DNA of 64,000 nucleotides, taken from positions 744,001 through 808,000 of the forward strand of contig CAXHTR010000001.1 of NCBI GenBank assembly GCA_964019655.1, given 5' to 3'. The position numbers were made by a program, and so were the translations under genes. The first letter of the stretch is position 1. Each line of letters opens with the position of its first letter. Below are positions 9,337 to 18,797 of this stretch, piece after piece. The notes beneath the pieces were generated by a model. It saw only the letters and a program-made list of their open reading frames with translations. It was not told where the DNA came from and did no database searches. Origin of the DNA: Perkinsela sp. pyNocScin1 (Eukaryota > Euglenozoa > Kinetoplastea > Prokinetoplastida > Perkinselidae).

Positions 9337-10410
9337 CAATGTTTCACCGATTTTTCGAGAAAAAATAACTGCGACCCCCTGTCCAGATTCCAACAGGACA
9401 GATGGGGGGGGGTAAATGTTGTGATTATTTTTAGTTCGAATCTTGTTTACATGTTTTCATCTCTCATCGTTCTGTAAATTTTTCGCAACGATATCCAAGG
9501 AAGGTTTCACAAAAAATTCTGCGTACCTGCTAGGAGCCTTGACGCCCGCCATAAGGTTTGCGATTTCAAGCTGTGCTAGAATCAGAGTACTTGCGAGAGT
9601 AACCGTGAAGTCTCAAGCCGTGAGATTGTTCTTTTTTTCCAGCACTTTACGTCTCAGGTATTGCTTCTTGAGGTCATATTTCTTTATTTGTGTATTTTGG
9701 ATCTTCTTTTTGATACGCGTTGAAGTGTCGCAAGCAGTTGTTGTTCGCCAATGAGGCACTGGGGATAGGGTCAGTTTTCCGCTTCCTCTTGCCCTGAAGT
9801 AAAGCTTCATTCATGCAGAGGTACACCCCCCCCCCATATCCCAACCTCTTTCGCGTGTTTGATCAAACTTTATAACCCCATATGCATAAAGCCATTCATA
9901 AAAGCACTGTTGGGTGTCCTCTTCATTCGAATCGCCCTCTTGTCTTGCTATCACCTCTTCACTGCGATCCACTTGAATCTGGATACCTTCAGGTGCAGCA
10001 GTAGAATGATCTTTCTCTCGATTTTCTGATATAGCACTTGTGCGAGTGTCTTCCATTATCACGCTCTGTGACGCGTGACCTTCTGTGTCATTCACCTGAG
10101 TTGGGACTGAGCTGGTCTCATCCGCGATTTCTTCATCTGTGCTTTGTGTACTTTGCGCAGCTGATTTTATCTACTTTGATAGATTAAGCTGACTGGCGAT
10201 ATCTCTGACATATCTTTTCATTATTGATTTTATCGATGCGTAGAGTTAGTTACAGGTCATGGAAAACAAATTTCACTTTCCACAACTCCAAATTGAACGC
10301 CCCCTCCCCAGCAATTTTTCTGATCCAAACCAAAAAATTTCAAAATTGCCCTCTCGGAAAATAACTGCGACCCCCATTTGGGGGTCGTGACCCCCAAAAA
10401 TGAAACATTG
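9337..10410. mobile_element. hAT-like element, copy 2 (recombinant, mismatched flanks)
   Basis: 1,074 bp with the same CAATGTTTCA/TGAAACATTG ends as copy 1. The left flank is the site B octamer and the right flank is the site A octamer. This is the product expected from unequal crossing-over between the elements at sites A and B, not from a new insertion. The 9-G and 10-C runs match copy 1 rather than copy 3, which would place the crossover near the left end unless slippage changed them later. Confidence 0.85.
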
Positions 10411-10418
10411 GTTTATAC

Positions 10419-10902
10419 CGAGAGACTGAAATGCCATAGACATCTTCGATATCTATGAGGTCTGTGGGGCAGATGTTCTTGATCATTTAACGGGCTGCGT
10501 ATCTTGAGGCTTAAATATTGGGATTTTTTGGTCTTTCATGTTGCATTTGCATCTTGATCGTCCTTGTCTTGTTCTCCGATGAACGAATTGCATCTTGGAA
10601 AACCCTATTATATAGGTTTTAGGGCAAAAGGGCATTACCATATGCACTGTTCGATTTTATGATGGCCAATACAATGAAGATTGAACCCGTATGATCCGAA
10701 GAGCGAGGTCATATTCAAAGGATTTTCTGCCCCAGCTCTCTGAGGTATGGATGAATCTGAGAGAAAAGACATACATCTTTTTCGCGATGGATAAGGCTGA
10801 GGACTTAAAGAATTAAAAAATACATTCAGTCAGGTTATACGCCTTTGCAGCTCTATCATTTTTTTCATCAAAGTAAAATTCAATTCGCAATCATTTGTGA
10901 CT
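10419..10902 (+). other. spacer before LRR copy 2
   Basis: Duplicate of 7577-8060. No gene seen; carries the same putative splice acceptor. Confidence 0.5.
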
Positions 10903-11694
10903 ATGACACAAATTTGTCTCGGTAGCCCTGTGCCCTTTTTCGTCGTATTTCACCTTGGCTTTACTCATCCAATGCACTACATCCTTTTCACATTCCAAGC
11001 GGACTCACCCATCGGGAGATTCGACGCATCGATGATGTCGCAGCAGCAGAAGATGGAGATGCTTGTCGCAGACATCGACCAGCGAGCGATTTTCATGGAT
11101 GACGACACTTTCAAAGATATTCAAGCGTGGGAGGGCCTGTTGTTCGAAGCTGACAATCTCGTCCGTATCAACTGGGCCTGGAGACGCTTCACCGGCCGCA
11201 TACACCTCCAGTACCTCCCGGAGACCCTTATGTACATCGACATGGGCGTCTGCAAGCTCGCAGGGAAAATCGAGACGTCCCTTCTACCGCCCAAAATGCG
11301 CCACTTCAATGTTTTCCGCAATGCTTTTATGGGAACTGTGGACCTGACAGCGCTTCCGCCGGAAACTGACACGTTTGGATGCTCGACGAACAGCCTGCGG
11401 GGATCCATCGAGATCACGCGGCTCCCTGATCCGCTCCGCAGCCTCAATCTCTCGAGCAATGTGCTGAGCGGGTCCATCGACCTCTCGCGCCTGCCGCTGC
11501 GCATGGAGAAGCTCATGCTGCACTCGAACCGGCTGAGTGGGGTGCTTTGCTTCGACGGTCTCCCGGCGTCCATGACGTGCCTTTTCCTCGGAAGAAATCA
11601 ATTTTCGGGGAGCGTTGTGCTGGTAAAGCGCCCAGACCTTAATTTCCAGATTGATGGCAACCCTATTCACGTGATGCTCGTAGACGATGTTTGA
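10903..11694 (+). CDS. secreted LRR protein, duplicated copy 2, 263 aa
   Basis: The protein is identical to that of 8061-8852 (leader, SPIGRFDAS motif, cysteine-free cap, about seven LRRs, tail ending in VDDV). It was copied with its upstream and downstream spacers, so it should keep the same splice acceptor and expression signals. The duplication is bounded by hAT-like elements whose target-site octamers record the recombination. No coding differences are visible, so the copies have not diverged in function. Confidence 0.8.
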   Translation: MTQICLGSPVPFFVVFHLGFTHPMHYILFTFQADSPIGRFDASMMSQQQKMEMLVADIDQRAIFMDDDTFKDIQAWEGLLFEADNLVRINWAWRRFTGRIHLQYLPETLMYIDMGVCKLAGKIETSLLPPKMRHFNVFRNAFMGTVDLTALPPETDTFGCSTNSLRGSIEITRLPDPLRSLNLSSNVLSGSIDLSRLPLRMEKLMLHSNRLSGVLCFDGLPASMTCLFLGRNQFSGSVVLVKRPDLNFQIDGNPIHVMLVDDV

Positions 11695-12170
11695 GACTGA
11701 AATCATTGATGGTACAGGGGTTGTTGAAGTCACGGAACGACCGAAGGGTATTTGACCTGTCAGATGTAATGTGAAGAAATTTCATCAAATGGGCGGTTGG
11801 AGAGCGTTGATTGTATTGTGTGCGAATTTTGATAGTATTTTAGTGCGCAGATAATGCGTTCGCTTTTCTTTTTTCTAAATTACTACTTCATACATGCCGG
11901 CACAGAGGACGTAAAGTGGTACTGAACGAGTAATGCAACAGATAAATATTTCGATTTGAACATTGAAATCTGAGCCATTGAGGTCGGATTTTTCTTTTGC
12001 GCTTTCGATCGAAAACACACAAATCAATGCATCAGATCATTCGCATATAAACCTTATTGATGTTGAAAATTGGCTATGCGCTCGTAGGTAGTTATTGAGA
12101 GATTTCGCAGACTATAAAAAATATGAGACGAGCACACGCAAACGCACCGCAAATTGAAAAACTTGTCTTT
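11695..12170 (+). other. 3' spacer of LRR copy 2
   Basis: Duplicate of 8853-9328 with at least one substitution. No gene seen. Confidence 0.5.
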
Positions 12171-12178
12171 ATCTATAT
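12171..12178. repeat. 8-bp target-site duplication B, left (ATCTATAT)
   Basis: Abuts the left end of element copy 3 and is repeated exactly at 13254-13261, after its right end. Confidence 0.85.
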
Positions 12179-13253
12179 CAATGTTTCACCGATTTTTCGA
12201 GAAAAAATAACTGCGACCCCCTGTCCAGATTCCAACAGGACAGATGGGGGGGGTAAATGTTGTGATTATTTTTAGTTCGAATCTTGTTTACATGTTTTCA
12301 TCTCTCATCGTTCTGTAAATTTTTCGCAACGATATCCAAGGAAGGTTTCACAAAAAATTCTGCGTACCTGCTAGGAGCCTTGACGCCCGCCATAAGGTTT
12401 GCGATTTCAAGCTGTGCTAGAATCAGAGTACTTGCGAGAGTAACCGTGAAGTCTCAAGCCGTGAGATTGTTCTTTTTTTCCAGCACTTTACGTCTCAGGT
12501 ATTGCTTCTTGAGGTCATATTTCTTTATTTGTGTATTTTGGATCTTCTTTTTGATACGCGTTGAAGTGTCGCAAGCAGTTGTTGTTCGCCAATGAGGCAC
12601 TGGGGATAGGGTCAGTTTTCCGCTTCCTCTTGCCCTGAAGTAAAGCTTCATTCATGCAGAGGTACACCCCCCCCCCCCATATCCCAACCTCTTTCGCGTG
12701 TTTGATCAAACTTTATAACCCCATATGCATAAAGCCATTCATAAAAGCACTGTTGGGTGTCCTCTTCATTCGAATCGCCCTCTTGTCTTGCTATCACCTC
12801 TTCACTGCGATCCACTTGAATCTGGATACCTTCAGGTGCAGCAGTAGAATGATCTTTCTCTCGATTTTCTGATATAGCACTTGTGCGAGTGTCTTCCATT
12901 ATCACGCTCTGTGACGCGTGACCTTCTGTGTCATTCACCTGAGTTGGGACTGAGCTGGTCTCATCCGCGATTTCTTCATCTGTGCTTTGTGTACTTTGCG
13001 CAGCTGATTTTATCTACTTTGATAGATTAAGCTGACTGGCGATATCTCTGACATATCTTTTCATTATTGATTTTATCGATGCGTAGAGTTAGTTACAGGT
13101 CATGGAAAACAAATTTCACTTTCCACAACTCCAAATTGAACGCCCCCTCCCCAGCAATTTTTCTGATCCAAACCAAAAAATTTCAAAATTGCCCTCTCGG
13201 AAAATAACTGCGACCCCCATTTGGGGGTCGTGACCCCCAAAAATGAAACATTG
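12179..13253. mobile_element. hAT-like element, copy 3
   Basis: 1,075 bp with CAATGTTTCA/TGAAACATTG ends and its own matching 8-bp target duplication, so it marks an original insertion at site B. It differs from copies 1 and 2 in homopolymer lengths (8 G instead of 9, 12 C instead of 10), which changes the short internal reading frames. On the minus strand a serine/threonine- and acid-rich frame of just over 100 codons, ending near the C run, is open in all copies but lacks a recognisable domain. Confidence 0.8.
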
Positions 13254-13261
13254 ATCTATAT
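13254..13261. repeat. 8-bp target-site duplication B, right (ATCTATAT)
   Basis: Exact copy of 12171-12178. Confidence 0.85.
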
Positions 13262-13575
13262 CTGTACCGCACGCCATTCTTTCTGCTATTCATCCGGGTA
13301 GTCGATCCCCCTTTAAATCCCCTTTCTTGCATCACCACCGCAACTGTTGCGTCATTGTGCGTGAAAGCGTTCTTCTGGGGATAGCACGCCATGAGCGACG
13401 GAGGCAGGGACGTGATGTCGACACTGCCGATGAGCTGGTTCCGATGCGCATCGATTTCCTCCATATACCCCGGCAGTCGCGTGAGGTCAACGCTCCCACT
13501 GAGCTGGTTTTTGCTGATCATAAGCCAACGAATCTGCAAACACTTGAAAATTATTTTGAATGAGATGTGAATCAA
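13262..13575 (-). pseudogene. LRR gene remnant next to hAT-like element
   Basis: On the minus strand the frame reads LMISKNQLSGSVDLTRLP, then IDAHRNQLIGSVDITSLP, then a third partial repeat and a tail. This is the characteristic 23-residue LRR of the window. It lacks a leader, the LGRxD motif and a cap; its first codons (near 13575) lie mid-repeat. The frame runs on into the element at 13253, so its natural stop is probably lost. It may have been broken by the insertion at site B or by an earlier deletion. It is the last minus-strand LRR sequence before the strand switch. Confidence 0.65.
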
Positions 13576-14160
13576 AAGAGAAAAAGGGCAGTCGTTTGTC
13601 AGCCCTCGAATACAAAAATATCAGGTGCGTAATAGGTTCGATGCGGCATTATCCTCATTCGTACTCGGAAGAGGGATTGCCTGATTTTAATCATCATGAA
13701 AGGAATTCGCATAAGAATGGGAGCTATGTACCACACGGTTTTTCGTCGGCTCATCACGGCCAAGAAATGGCCCAAGCGGATTAGGAATGTGTGGACGCGG
13801 GCGCGGTCGAGCGAGCTCGGCGTTGCCAGCTCAATCTACGATGGCCAGCGCGTACAAACCACAGGGGTCGGTCGGCACGCGAAGGGCTGACTCATCGGTG
13901 GCGATATCTCCGCATACTATGAAACTGCGCACTTATGAAGGAGAAGTGCGCAGGGATTAATTGCAGCGTCATCAATTTTTTACATTTGGGGGTGGAACTT
14001 TGTGCTTTCACTTGAGAAGGACTGATTTCCATTCGTGCGAGTACTATTACTATAAAAAAGTAAATTGCGGGCATAAGTATTAACATCTTCGTTATTTTAC
14101 GCAAAAAAATGCATTGACACTGTGCGATGTACGCATCGCTCATAAATCTGCCACCAATCC
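13576..14160. other. convergent strand-switch region
   Basis: Plus-strand genes end to the left and minus-strand genes end to the right, so two polycistronic units converge here; in kinetoplastids such sites are where transcription terminates. The stretch at about 13740-13900 is GC-rich compared with its AT-rich surroundings. On the minus strand it holds a frame from ATG at 13895 to TGA at 13599 interrupted by a single TAG at 13836-13838; the downstream part alone (ATG at 13754) would give 51 aa. No family is recognised. Confidence 0.45.
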
Positions 14161-14958
14161 TTATGGGTACGCAATCTCAATCTCCCGCCGCTTTCCCCTG
14201 CCATCGACAATGTAGCGCGACGGGGTCTGACGAAACATATTGAATGTTTGATATTCCTCGACATCGCGCACCATGATGCCCGCTTCAAAAAGGTTTTCGG
14301 AGAAATTCAGTAGGATGCGGGCGCCGACCTCGGGCAGGTCGCCCGCGGGGGTCCACTTCATCCAGGGGCCGAAGTGCGGCGGCCGCTGGAGCGCAGAGAG
14401 GTCGAGCACTCCTGAGAGCTTGTTCTGCCGCACGAAGAGAACGTTGAGACTCAGGGGAATTCGAGAGACGTCTATTTCCCCCGAGAATTTATTCTTGCTG
14501 AGGTCGATGCCCTGAAGGCTGGGCGGGAGGCTGGTCAAGTTGACGCTGCCCGTGAGCGAGTTTTCGTTCAGCCAGAGGGCGCGGAGGCTCGACGGGAGCG
14601 CGCACAGGTCAATTTCCCCGTAAAACGTGTTTGAAGTGAACTCAATGAGCAGGACCGTCGATGGCAGCCAGTGGAAGTCCAGAGACCCCGTGAAAAGCGC
14701 CCGAACGAGCTGAAAGTGCGTCAGGTTTCCTTCCTTGTCGAATGTGAGCCCCCGCCAGTCGCTAATGTCGAGGAAGTCACCGCTGTCGTCTCGCCACTTC
14801 CGGAGGACACCCACCCACTCGAGGAAGTACGATTCGCTGGTCTGCATGAAGGACTCGACGAAGATCTCCATGCGATTCTGTAGTGGGAGCGACTCGATGT
14901 CGAAGCGGCCGAGGGCGTCACTGTCAGCAGCGATCAAGTGAATGAGGACAGGCTGCAT
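14161..14958 (-). CDS. secreted LRR protein, 265 aa
   Basis: The leader MQPVLIHLIAAD is followed by SDALGRFDIESLPLQNRMEIF. The cap reads DISDWRGLTFD without cysteines, and about six LRRs follow. After the repeats comes a longer C-terminal region (about 60 residues, including a proline/tryptophan stretch near PHFGPWMKW) not seen in its relatives, ending in a basic GRGKRRE segment. It is the first complete gene (3'-most in transcription) of the minus-strand array. Secreted LRR protein with an unusual tail; function unknown. Confidence 0.8.
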   Translation of the reverse strand: MQPVLIHLIAADSDALGRFDIESLPLQNRMEIFVESFMQTSESYFLEWVGVLRKWRDDSGDFLDISDWRGLTFDKEGNLTHFQLVRALFTGSLDFHWLPSTVLLIEFTSNTFYGEIDLCALPSSLRALWLNENSLTGSVNLTSLPPSLQGIDLSKNKFSGEIDVSRIPLSLNVLFVRQNKLSGVLDLSALQRPPHFGPWMKWTPAGDLPEVGARILLNFSENLFEAGIMVRDVEEYQTFNMFRQTPSRYIVDGRGKRREIEIAYP

Positions 14959-15293
14959 TCTTTATGTTTTAAACTGATGAAAATTAGGTCTTAAGATAGA
15001 TCATCAATGTCTTTGTAAGACATCATGAACACGCAGAGATAAGGTTAAGGCTCTCGTATTGAGGAGGTGATTCAGCTTGAATGGCCTCGAATAAAAAGCA
15101 GATAAACTCAAATCTCTTGATTTTGAATGCTTTCAGGCATCGAAAATGGGCATTCTCGAAGGGAATGGTTCTGGTCCGAAGAAATTCCGAAATTTCAAGA
15201 AACCAAATTTTCACAGCCTTTTCTTAATCAAATTCGAATTTACGCCTATTCAAGTAAGTGAAATCTTCTTCAGATGAGCTTCAAATCTCAAGA
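14959..15293 (-). other. intergenic spacer with possible decayed LRR leader
   Basis: A short minus-strand frame at about 15023-15214 ends with FICFLFEAIQAESPPQYESL, which faintly resembles the family leader plus QADSPxGR. It could be a relic of an LRR 5' end. Nothing else is seen. Confidence 0.25.
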
Positions 15294-16001
15294 TTATCCC
15301 ACAACTTTCACTCCACTGAAAACAAGGAAATTATTCAAACTCGACGAGCATTCTTTTTTGATCGATCGAACGCTCTTGACTCTTGTGTACGCCAGGTCAA
15401 TCTCTTCCAGCGAACACGGCAAGTTATAGAAAAGCACCCGCGGCTGCCCGATGGGGTTGTTCGCAAGTAGAAGCTTGTGCAGATTTTTGGGCAATCCAAA
15501 AAAGTTCAATCTCCCGGTGTACCGATTCATGCTCGCGCTCAGCGTCACCAGGTCGGCGGGAAGCGCTTGCAGCTCCATCGGGCCTGCAAAATAGTTCTGA
15601 AACAAGTGGATCGAGCGTGCAGCGCGCGGGAAATGCCGAGCGCCGAACGCGTAGTCTTGGTTGCACGAGACAATCGAGAGGTGGATCACGGCGTTCGGAA
15701 CGAACCCTGGATTGAGGCGGTCGTCGAGGTCGATGACAGAAATCTCGCGAACGACGCCGTCGACGCACACGACGTTCACGCGCGATGAATTCCGCTGATA
15801 CGGATTCCATAGGCAAACATTTGTAATTTCACGATCGTTTGTCATCTCCCTTAAAATATGCTGGTCCATCGCGTGGAAGATTTTGTTGACTGCGAGGTTC
15901 TGGTAAAAGGTGAAAATACCGCCGCTTTCAAAGCTTGACTTTGCGCCACTCTCATCTGCTGCATGAAGGACTAGAAATATGAAAGGCGCTTTCAGGAGCA
16001 T
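15294..16001 (-). CDS. short LRR protein, second subfamily, 235 aa
   Basis: The leader MLLKAPFIFLVLHAAD is followed by a helical segment with a single cap cysteine (NVCLWNPYQ) and a CVDGVVREI strand. Four LRRs then follow (VSCNQDYAFGARHFPRAARS, QNYFAGPMELQALPADL, MNRYTGRLNFFGLP, NNPIGQP). The ATG at 16001 follows TTTTTTACTAAACAG, a convincing acceptor; the frame extends further upstream but that part would not be in the mRNA. Same organisation as the genes at 5754, 19329 and 25887. Confidence 0.75.
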   Translation of the reverse strand: MLLKAPFIFLVLHAADESGAKSSFESGGIFTFYQNLAVNKIFHAMDQHILREMTNDREITNVCLWNPYQRNSSRVNVVCVDGVVREISVIDLDDRLNPGFVPNAVIHLSIVSCNQDYAFGARHFPRAARSIHLFQNYFAGPMELQALPADLVTLSASMNRYTGRLNFFGLPKNLHKLLLANNPIGQPRVLFYNLPCSLEEIDLAYTRVKSVRSIKKECSSSLNNFLVFSGVKVVG

Positions 16002-16187
16002 TTTGAGTGTGATGCAAAACTGTTTAGTAAAAAATTTCAGAGTAACTGAATATTGAAACAAAAATTACAGAAAATTACTCGCACTGGAGTCGCAGGCTTT
16101 TGCTTCAGTTTGAAGAATCCAAATTCTTTTTACTTCAGAATTTTCAGTCCATTTCGCACTAATCACTCTAATCTACCCAAAATTGTC

Positions 16188-18797
16188 TCAAGCAACTGCC
16201 TCCCGAAGTTTCTCGACCGCCAGCTCGAGAATATCTGCTGGGTCAAGCAGACAGCCGTCGTGGCCGCAGACTATTGGATTCTCAGCAATGCTCAGCCAGA
16301 ATTCGCCGTCGCTCGGTGCAGCCTCGCCCTCCGGCAGATCGACTGGCTTGTTCGGCTCACATAGTGCGACCAGCGCCCACGCGTCGCCGTTCCTCGGGCT
16401 GACTTCAATGAGCTCCCGCGCAGCTCGCGCCGCGTCGTCCCGCATGCCGAGCTGATAAAGCGTGAACGCCTTCTTCCACAGCAGCCCACAGTGCCCCGGG
16501 CAGAGACTGAGCGCCGAGCGAATGGTCGAGAGGCGCCGCTCGAGTGGCTCTGTGCGAATGCTCGCCGCATAGATGTTGCAGAGGTCGGCGGGTGCTGACC
16601 GGAACCTGCGGAGGGCCGCCTGTGCGATTTCTTTTGCTTTTTGGGCTTCGCCGCGCTGGACAAGAAATTCGATGTACGCCGCGGCGATTGCGCTGCTCAC
16701 GGGTTCGCTTTCGTATGCCACCTTGAAAACATCGTCGGCTGACTTCGCTCCTTTTAATTTTTCGTGAATGGTGGCCACCAGCTGAAGGATGCGAACTGAC
16801 TGCGGGTGTGCTGCTCGAGCTTTCTGCGCAAATGGCTGCGCTGTTGACCTTTCGATCTGCGCAGAATCGAAATTTTCATTCATTATTTCAAGGGCCATCG
16901 CCCAGAGCCGGCACTCGTCTGAATACGGCCTGCCCTTCTGCAGAAGCGCCTCGATGGATTTCGCCAGCTGAGCTGCCTCTATATCACCAACGCGCCGCTC
17001 AAATGTGAAATGCTGCAGAAACATGCGGGACGATGGGCACGCGGCGCAGGCCCGGCTGTACACATCGCGCGTCTGCTCCGAAGACTCAGTGTGCCCCTCC
17101 GTGGCCTTGGCGAGCGCTACCCACAGGTCATCGCTACGTGGGCACGCCGCGACAGCCTTGTCGAGCGTTTCAATTTGTGCCTCGGGCTCCTCAATTTTCT
17201 CATACAGAGAAGCAAGCTCTTTCCAGAACTGCACTGCTCTTGGGCACTTTTCTGTGGCCTCTCGAAGAATGGAAATCTTTTTTTCGATCGAATCGGCCGG
17301 CACCTGCCGCAGTCGCTCGGCCCACAGCTCGTGGCTCTGCGGGATCTTTGCGACGGCGAGGCGCAGGAGCGCCTCGCTTGCGTTTGGCCTGTTGGCAGTG
17401 AACAGCGCCTGGGCGTCGGCGAGCCAATCTGTACGCTGCTCTGTCGCTGTTCGCCGCTGAATGGAATCCTCCATGGCGCGATCGACGATTGCCTCGAGGA
17501 TCGCAGGACTGTCACACGCCCCCTCAGCGACTTCGTACCAGCAGAATTTTGTGACTGCCAATTCCTTCGTGGCAGCCTCAAGCGACTCGCCGTCATTTAA
17601 AGACTCACTCGAAAGCCCAAAGCGCTGCGCAGTGCTTTTCCTCACCTCCGCAGAAAATTCTGCGACTTCAAAGGCCTTTTGGACAATTTTCGGAATATTC
17701 TCCGGCCGCTCCGCCTCCTGCCGCGCGGCGGCGACGTAAATCTCTGCCCGCGTGGGATACAGCCGCCGCGCCTCGCTGAGCTTCGCGCGGATCCGCTTCG
17801 GGTCGGTCTCGACAGCAGCGAACGCGAGGTAGAACTCGATGTCCTGCACACACTCGAGGGCTTTTTCGATGATAAGAATCTTTTCCTCAGGGCTCTCAAA
17901 GAGCTCGAGGAGCGCGCGCCACACAGCAGAACTCTCGGGGCAGTGCTCAGCCGCCTCGAGGAGGACGCCCTGCTTGGCGTCTGCCCCAGTGGTAAATCTG
18001 TCTGCGAGAATGCACCAGAGCTGGTCACTCGTTGGGATCTTTTCAAGCGCAATCTCGCAGATCGACTTGGCCTGCTTGGGGCTCACCACGAGGTCGATGT
18101 AGGCCACCCAGAGGTCCTCGGCCTCAGGGTTCTCCTCGCACGCTTTCTGCAAGGTCCGCTTGGCGTGGCTGCGCTGCCCGCGCTGGGCGTAGACGCGCGA
18201 GAGGTCGAGCCAGGTGTCGACGTCAGCTGGCGAGGCCTCGACGATCGACTTGAGGTACGCGATTTGCGCCCGCGCCTCCTCCATGTCCTGGATGTGCGTC
18301 GACTCGGCAGCGAAGTCACCGTCGGCCCCTTGGGCCATCTCCGCCTTCACTTTTTGTGTGAGTTCGTTCGTCGAAGCGTTTTGCGCCATCGCGCTGGCCT
18401 GCTTGATGAACTTGGTCGACTCGAAGAGGACATTGGGTGTGACTGTCTGGTTGGTGCCGAGGTTGACAGTATTGGCGCTGATTTTCTTTCGCCGCGTGAC
18501 CTCGTGCGTGACCGCTGGGATGTGCTCCCAGTCAGAAGCCTGGATCGCCGACCGCGTCTCCGATACAAACTGCTTGACGGAGCGATCGATGTCGGTCGGC
18601 GCATCTGCTTCGGTCGGTGGGCGCGCTGGGAGGTCGTCGATGTCTGCTGGCTGCAGGCCCTTTGTCTTGCGCTTCTTGAGGAGCTGAAAGAACTCGCGCG
18701 CGGAGCCGACGGGGCGGGCGCCGCGGCCGGCGCCGATTTTGTATCCGAGCGGGGTCGGGGCGTCGAGTGGGAACGGTGGGCGTCCGTGTGGCTTCAT
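16188..18797 (-). CDS. PRP6: pre-mRNA-processing factor 6 (Prp6), U4/U6.U5 tri-snRNP
   Basis: The 869-aa protein has the Prp6 N-terminal signature (PPFPLDAPTPLGYKIGAGRG, residues 8-27), a charged linker, then tandem HAT/TPR-type helical repeats from about residue 180 to the end (for example DVDTWLDLSRVYAQRGQ, AEDLWVAYIDL, SDDLWVALAKA). This repeat scaffold bridges U5 and U4/U6 snRNPs in the tri-snRNP. The length is close to that of other Prp6 proteins. In a kinetoplastid it would serve trans-splicing as well as the rare cis-splicing. No missing segment is evident. Confidence 0.85.
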   Translation of the reverse strand: MKPHGRPPFPLDAPTPLGYKIGAGRGARPVGSAREFFQLLKKRKTKGLQPADIDDLPARPPTEADAPTDIDRSVKQFVSETRSAIQASDWEHIPAVTHEVTRRKKISANTVNLGTNQTVTPNVLFESTKFIKQASAMAQNASTNELTQKVKAEMAQGADGDFAAESTHIQDMEEARAQIAYLKSIVEASPADVDTWLDLSRVYAQRGQRSHAKRTLQKACEENPEAEDLWVAYIDLVVSPKQAKSICEIALEKIPTSDQLWCILADRFTTGADAKQGVLLEAAEHCPESSAVWRALLELFESPEEKILIIEKALECVQDIEFYLAFAAVETDPKRIRAKLSEARRLYPTRAEIYVAAARQEAERPENIPKIVQKAFEVAEFSAEVRKSTAQRFGLSSESLNDGESLEAATKELAVTKFCWYEVAEGACDSPAILEAIVDRAMEDSIQRRTATEQRTDWLADAQALFTANRPNASEALLRLAVAKIPQSHELWAERLRQVPADSIEKKISILREATEKCPRAVQFWKELASLYEKIEEPEAQIETLDKAVAACPRSDDLWVALAKATEGHTESSEQTRDVYSRACAACPSSRMFLQHFTFERRVGDIEAAQLAKSIEALLQKGRPYSDECRLWAMALEIMNENFDSAQIERSTAQPFAQKARAAHPQSVRILQLVATIHEKLKGAKSADDVFKVAYESEPVSSAIAAAYIEFLVQRGEAQKAKEIAQAALRRFRSAPADLCNIYAASIRTEPLERRLSTIRSALSLCPGHCGLLWKKAFTLYQLGMRDDAARAARELIEVSPRNGDAWALVALCEPNKPVDLPEGEAAPSDGEFWLSIAENPIVCGHDGCLLDPADILELAVEKLREAVA

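Larger units (their letters stand above)
6495..12178. repeat. tandem duplication, two units of 2,842 bp
   Basis: Sequence 6495-9336 (element copy 1, spacer, LRR gene, spacer) recurs at 9337-12178 almost base for base. The LRR proteins are identical. One difference seen is G to A in the spacer just before the elements (CAAGTTG near 9310 versus CAAATTG near 12152). A third, partial unit (the element only) follows at 12179-13253. Such identity points to a very recent event or, less likely, an assembly artefact. Confidence 0.9.

Noticed and set aside
6495-13253. Retroposon or rRNA-derived repeat
   Set aside because: Ends are inverted repeats with 8-bp target duplications, with no poly-A tail or reverse transcriptase.
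15023-15214. Decayed LRR leader (FEAIQAESPPQ)
   Set aside because: Resemblance to the family leader is too weak and no repeat follows in any frame; kept only as a note on the spacer.
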